Assembly: GCF_029962835.1 (NCBI RefSeq)
Contig: NC_080577.1
Span: 5,208,001 to 5,272,000, forward strand
DNA: 64,000 bases
Reading direction: 5' to 3'
Origin: Magnolia sinica
Lineage: Eukaryota > Streptophyta > Magnoliopsida > Magnoliales > Magnoliaceae
Position numbers and translations under genes: made by a program. A model generated the notes under the pieces. That model saw nothing but the letters and a program-made list of their open reading frames with translations. It ran no database searches and had not been told where the DNA came from. Of this stretch, positions 60,471 to 64,000 are shown in pieces (the stretch's first letter is position 1; each line of letters starts with the position of its first letter).

Positions 60471-63443
60471 ATTGTTGAGGTAACTAGCCAAACAACTTAT
60501 GGGGCTAATGGGCATGTCCTTCTGATAGCCACATATCCTTGGAAAGAGGGAAGTGAGACTCCGCAGGCTTTTTGTTCAGAGTAAATGAGGTGCACCTAGC
60601 CTTTTCCATGTAGGGTAAAGCTTATCTCTTAAAATGAGTGGCAAAACATATGGAAAGAGTGGATATAATACCATTTAAGTCGTGTCCTACCATGTAGAGT
60701 GAGGCTTCTCATTTTCTTTGTCGGGAGCGAATCATGTATGACCTTGATTGTGGGGCTCACCATAACATACCGTATATCGTTGCCAATCTATTTTGCTAGC
60801 TCGTTTTAGGAGCCTAAATATAGGAGACATCAAAATTTCAAGTCCACACTTCAAGAAACCGTGGTAATTGAACACCCACCCTTAAATCCCGGAGCTATGG
60901 AAGTTATGGGTCTTGCTAATATTTACGTTTCCTTTCATTCTGATTAGTAATAATCATCTTATAAATGAGTTGGATGGCATATAAACAATATAATAAGCTG
61001 TATAAATGTTTCAATGGTGGGTCACTCGATTTTTTTTGGTCATTTCATTTTTAAGTTTATATACCAACACGAGCCAATGACATGAATGGTGAGATGGATC
61101 GAAATATCACATGGCCTCAAGGTGATAGTTGATTGAGATGGGCTCACCGTGTCGTTTCCACGGCTCCAAAAAAGGTAATCATATCGTTTGATAGGCAACA
61201 AATTTGCACCAAATGTGGACCGTTGATCCTTTTTTGAACTGTTTTTAGCCAACCATTTTTCATTCGTGAATGGCCCAATGGACGATCATGATTTCTTATC
61301 AGGTGAGGCCCACTTACTGGATTCATGTTACCGTGACCATTGTACAGGTGATTGGGTTTATGCATACCGCCAAGGTGGACAGATGACTACCTACTTTTGA
61401 GTTCTTCACGTGCCACCGGAACAAAAAACACACGTAGAGCTAACAGTCTGAAATACCTGAGCGAATAAGGTGAGACCCTGCCTCACCCAAGACGGTACAA
61501 CCCTTATCTTGGGGCCCACCTTTATTAGGTATCATGTATCCATGCTGTCCATCCATTTTTCCAGATTAATTTAGTGTATTATTCCATAAATGAAACATAT
61601 CCAATAATTTGGTGGACCATATTATAAGGAAACAATGGTGACTAAATGCCCTACCATTAAAAACTTCTTAGGGTGCACCTTAATGTTTCCAGAGTGTTTA
61701 TTTGCCATCCAACCTATTGATAAGGTTACGTTAATGATCAATCACCACTATTTCCTATGGTATAATCCACCTAATAATTGGATTTGCTTCATTTTTGAAA
61801 TAATGTCCTAAAATAATTTGAAAAAAATGAATGGACAGTATGGATACAGATTGCATACATCGAGGTGAGCCCCACTGTAACGGCCACACCATCTGGGCAA
61901 GTCGGATGTATGTATCTTATTTTTAGTTTTAAGCCAATGACCTAAAATGGACTGGCAAAAAAAAAATGATAACGAACAGCATTAATAAAACACTCGGATC
62001 ATGGAAGAGCCCGCGAAGCTTTGACATCGTCTTGTTGGCTAGTGAGTGTTGAGGTAACTAGCCAAACAACCTTTGAGGGCAGTGGGCATGTCCTTTAGAT
62101 AGCCACATGTCCTAGAAAAGAGGGGGAGTGAGACCTCTCAGGCTCTTTGTTGGGAGTAAATGAGGTGCACCTGGCCTTTTCAGTACATGGTACAACTTAT
62201 TTTCTAAAATGAGTGGCAAAACATATGAAAAGGGTGGAAATAATACGAGGTAGGACGTGTCCTACCGCATGGAGTGAGACTCCTCATTTTCTTTGCTGGG
62301 AGTGAATTACGTGTGACCTTGATTGTGGGGCCCACCTTAACATATTATATATCGCTGTCAGTATATTTTGCCAGCTCATTTTAAAAGCCCAAATATAGGA
62401 GATATCAAAATTTCAAGTCCACACTCCAAGAAACTATAGTGATTGAACACCCACCCTTAAAATTTCAAGTCATGCGTCTTGCTAATGTTTACGTTTCCTT
62501 TCGTTCGATTAGTAATAATCACCTTATAAATGAGTTGGATGGCATCTACACAATATAATAAGCCGTATGAATGTTTCGATGGTGGGTCACTTGATTTTTT
62601 CCTTCTATTCATATTTAGGTTTACGTACTAACACGAGCCGTTGAGATGAATGGTGAGATGGATCGCGCGACAGTTGATTGAGCGGGGCTCACCATGTCCT
62701 TTCCACCAACCAAAAAAATGTAATCATATCGTTTGATAGGCAACAGATTTGCAGCAAATGTGGACCGCTGATCCTTTTTTAAACTGTTTTTAGCCAACAC
62801 TTTTCATTCATGAGTGGCCCAATGGACGGTCCTGATTTCTTATCAGGTGAGGCCACTTACTGGATTCCTGTTATAGCGACCATTGTACAGGTGATTAGGT
62901 TTCTGCATACCCTGCGAGCTGGACAGATGAGTACCTACTGAAGTTGTTCAGGTGCAACCAGAACAAAAATGACACGTAGAGCTAACGGTCTGAAATACTG
63001 GAGCGGTGAAACCCCGCCCCACCCAAGACGGTACAACCCTTATTGTGAGGCCTACCTTTATTATGTATCCTGTATCCATGCCGTCCATCTGTTTTTCCAG
63101 ATTAATTTAGTGTATTTTTCCAAGAATGAAACAGATCCAATAATCAGGTGGACCATATCATAAGGAAACAATGGTGACTAAATGCCCTACCATTAAAAAC
63201 TTCTCCGGGCACACCTTAATGTTTCCATAGTGTTTATTTGCCATCCAATCCGTTGATAGGGTCACGTTAATAGTTAATCACCACTATTTCCTATGGTATG
63301 GTCCACCTAATAATTGGATCTGCTTCATTTTTGGAATAATGCCCTAAATTAATATGGAAAAAACGGATGGACGGTGTGGATACAAATTGCATACATCAAG
63401 GTGGCCCCCGCGGTAACGGCCGCACCGTCTTAGGCAGTCGGGT
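60350..63443. repeat. Direct tandem duplication, two units of about 1.55 kb
   Basis: Unit 1 is about 60350-61907 and unit 2 about 61908-63443. Matching anchors include gttgaggtaactagccaaac (60474 and 62048), gtaaatgaggtgcacct, gtgaccttgattgtgggg and gtttgataggcaaca (61186 and 62731), with offsets of about 1536-1575 bases. The copies differ by many substitutions and small indels, so the duplication is not recent. Each ends in an F1 foldback copy (about 61465-61907 and 63000-63443). No protein is encoded. Confidence 0.88.
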
Positions 63444-63854
63444 CTCACCTAATCCGCTCTCCTCAAATGCAGTGGAGCCAAATTGCTACATTCGGTAGGT
63501 CGTCTATCAGTCAGATTATCTAGTGGGACCCACTACTGATGGAAATTTATTTAAGGCCACATGGAATTATCAAACCATATTCGAATCAACGGTGGTAAAT
63601 AAAAACAGTTAATGGTCAACATTAAGAGCTGGAAAGTAAACATAAGTGACGGCCGTGATCTTCTCATAAATATCATTTTGAAAGCATGATCGATCCATAA
63701 CAAGGGCCACAAATCGGACAGTTCAGATTGATGGATAAGCATGCCACGTGCAATGCTTAGAGGTGGCTCACCATGCCTCCGTTCTTCCATTTCTACCGTA
63801 TCATCTCCCTCCCCCAGCTGAAGTGATAGCACCTATTCAACGCCACTGTGGATG

Positions 63855-64000
63855 GACGCGGATTGCCACCTGCCCACAGTGGACTCGGAGACTATGTGGG
63901 GCCCACCGTGATGGATGTGTTTTATGCAATGCCCTCATTTTAACAGATCATTTCCGGGCATGAGTCCAAAAAAAAGAAGCACATCCAAGGCTCAAGTGGA
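63855..64000. mobile_element. Foldback element family F1, left part only
   Basis: It begins gcggattgccacc and continues tggggcccaccgtgatggat then gtgttttatg, the family's left end and core, and is cut by the window edge. The 63444-63854 stretch before it shows nothing recognisable. Confidence 0.6.

Noticed and set aside
1-64000. An undescribed multi-gene defence or biosynthetic system
   Set aside because: The only non-transposon genes are three well-known plant families with unrelated roles. No clustered enzymes, receptors or repeat arrays were found.

Overview
This is a nuclear genome window from a flowering plant. Three multi-exon protein genes are split by introns with GT-AG borders, and everything between and inside them is crowded with L1-type and RTE-type LINEs, SINE-like insertions and many foldback (MITE-like) elements. 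The style of the dispersed repeats, with a core rich in GGGCCCACC and CCATCC and inverted arms, would suit a magnoliid or another woody non-grass angiosperm. That placement is an impression; the sequence does not prove a species.

Layout. (1) 4059-10298, plus strand: an NLP6/NLP7-type NIN-like transcription factor with a nitrate-sensing N-terminal region, an RWP-RK DNA-binding domain and a PB1 domain. Its first coding exon is not in the window. (2) 12731-18343, minus strand: a complete SWEET sugar transporter of 259 residues in five coding exons, tail-to-tail with the NLP gene. Its short exons of 43, 37 and 120 bases are easily missed by ORF scans. (3) 18344-34380: about 16 kb without a recognisable gene, made of foldback elements, a SINE nested in one of them, and microsatellites. 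(4) 34381-59323, minus strand: an RCF3/HOS5/SHI1-type protein with five KH domains, 654 residues in seven coding exons. Its fourth intron is about 19 kb and holds two L1 remnants, one nearly full-length but decayed L1 element, an RTE fragment and SINE-like pieces. (5) 59324-64000: upstream flank of the KH gene, with a direct tandem duplication of about 1.55 kb that carries foldback elements.

The three genes do separate jobs: nitrate-responsive transcription, sugar transport across membranes, and RNA processing in stress and microRNA pathways. Nothing suggests they form a cluster. No CRISPR, operon, tRNA or rRNA was seen. I found no convincing undescribed multi-gene system. The observations most worth following up concern the repeats: foldback arms that match within a copy but differ between copies, a 1.25 kb inverted repeat inside the NLP intron, and an L1 element whose two reading frames meet in a four-base ATGA overlap.
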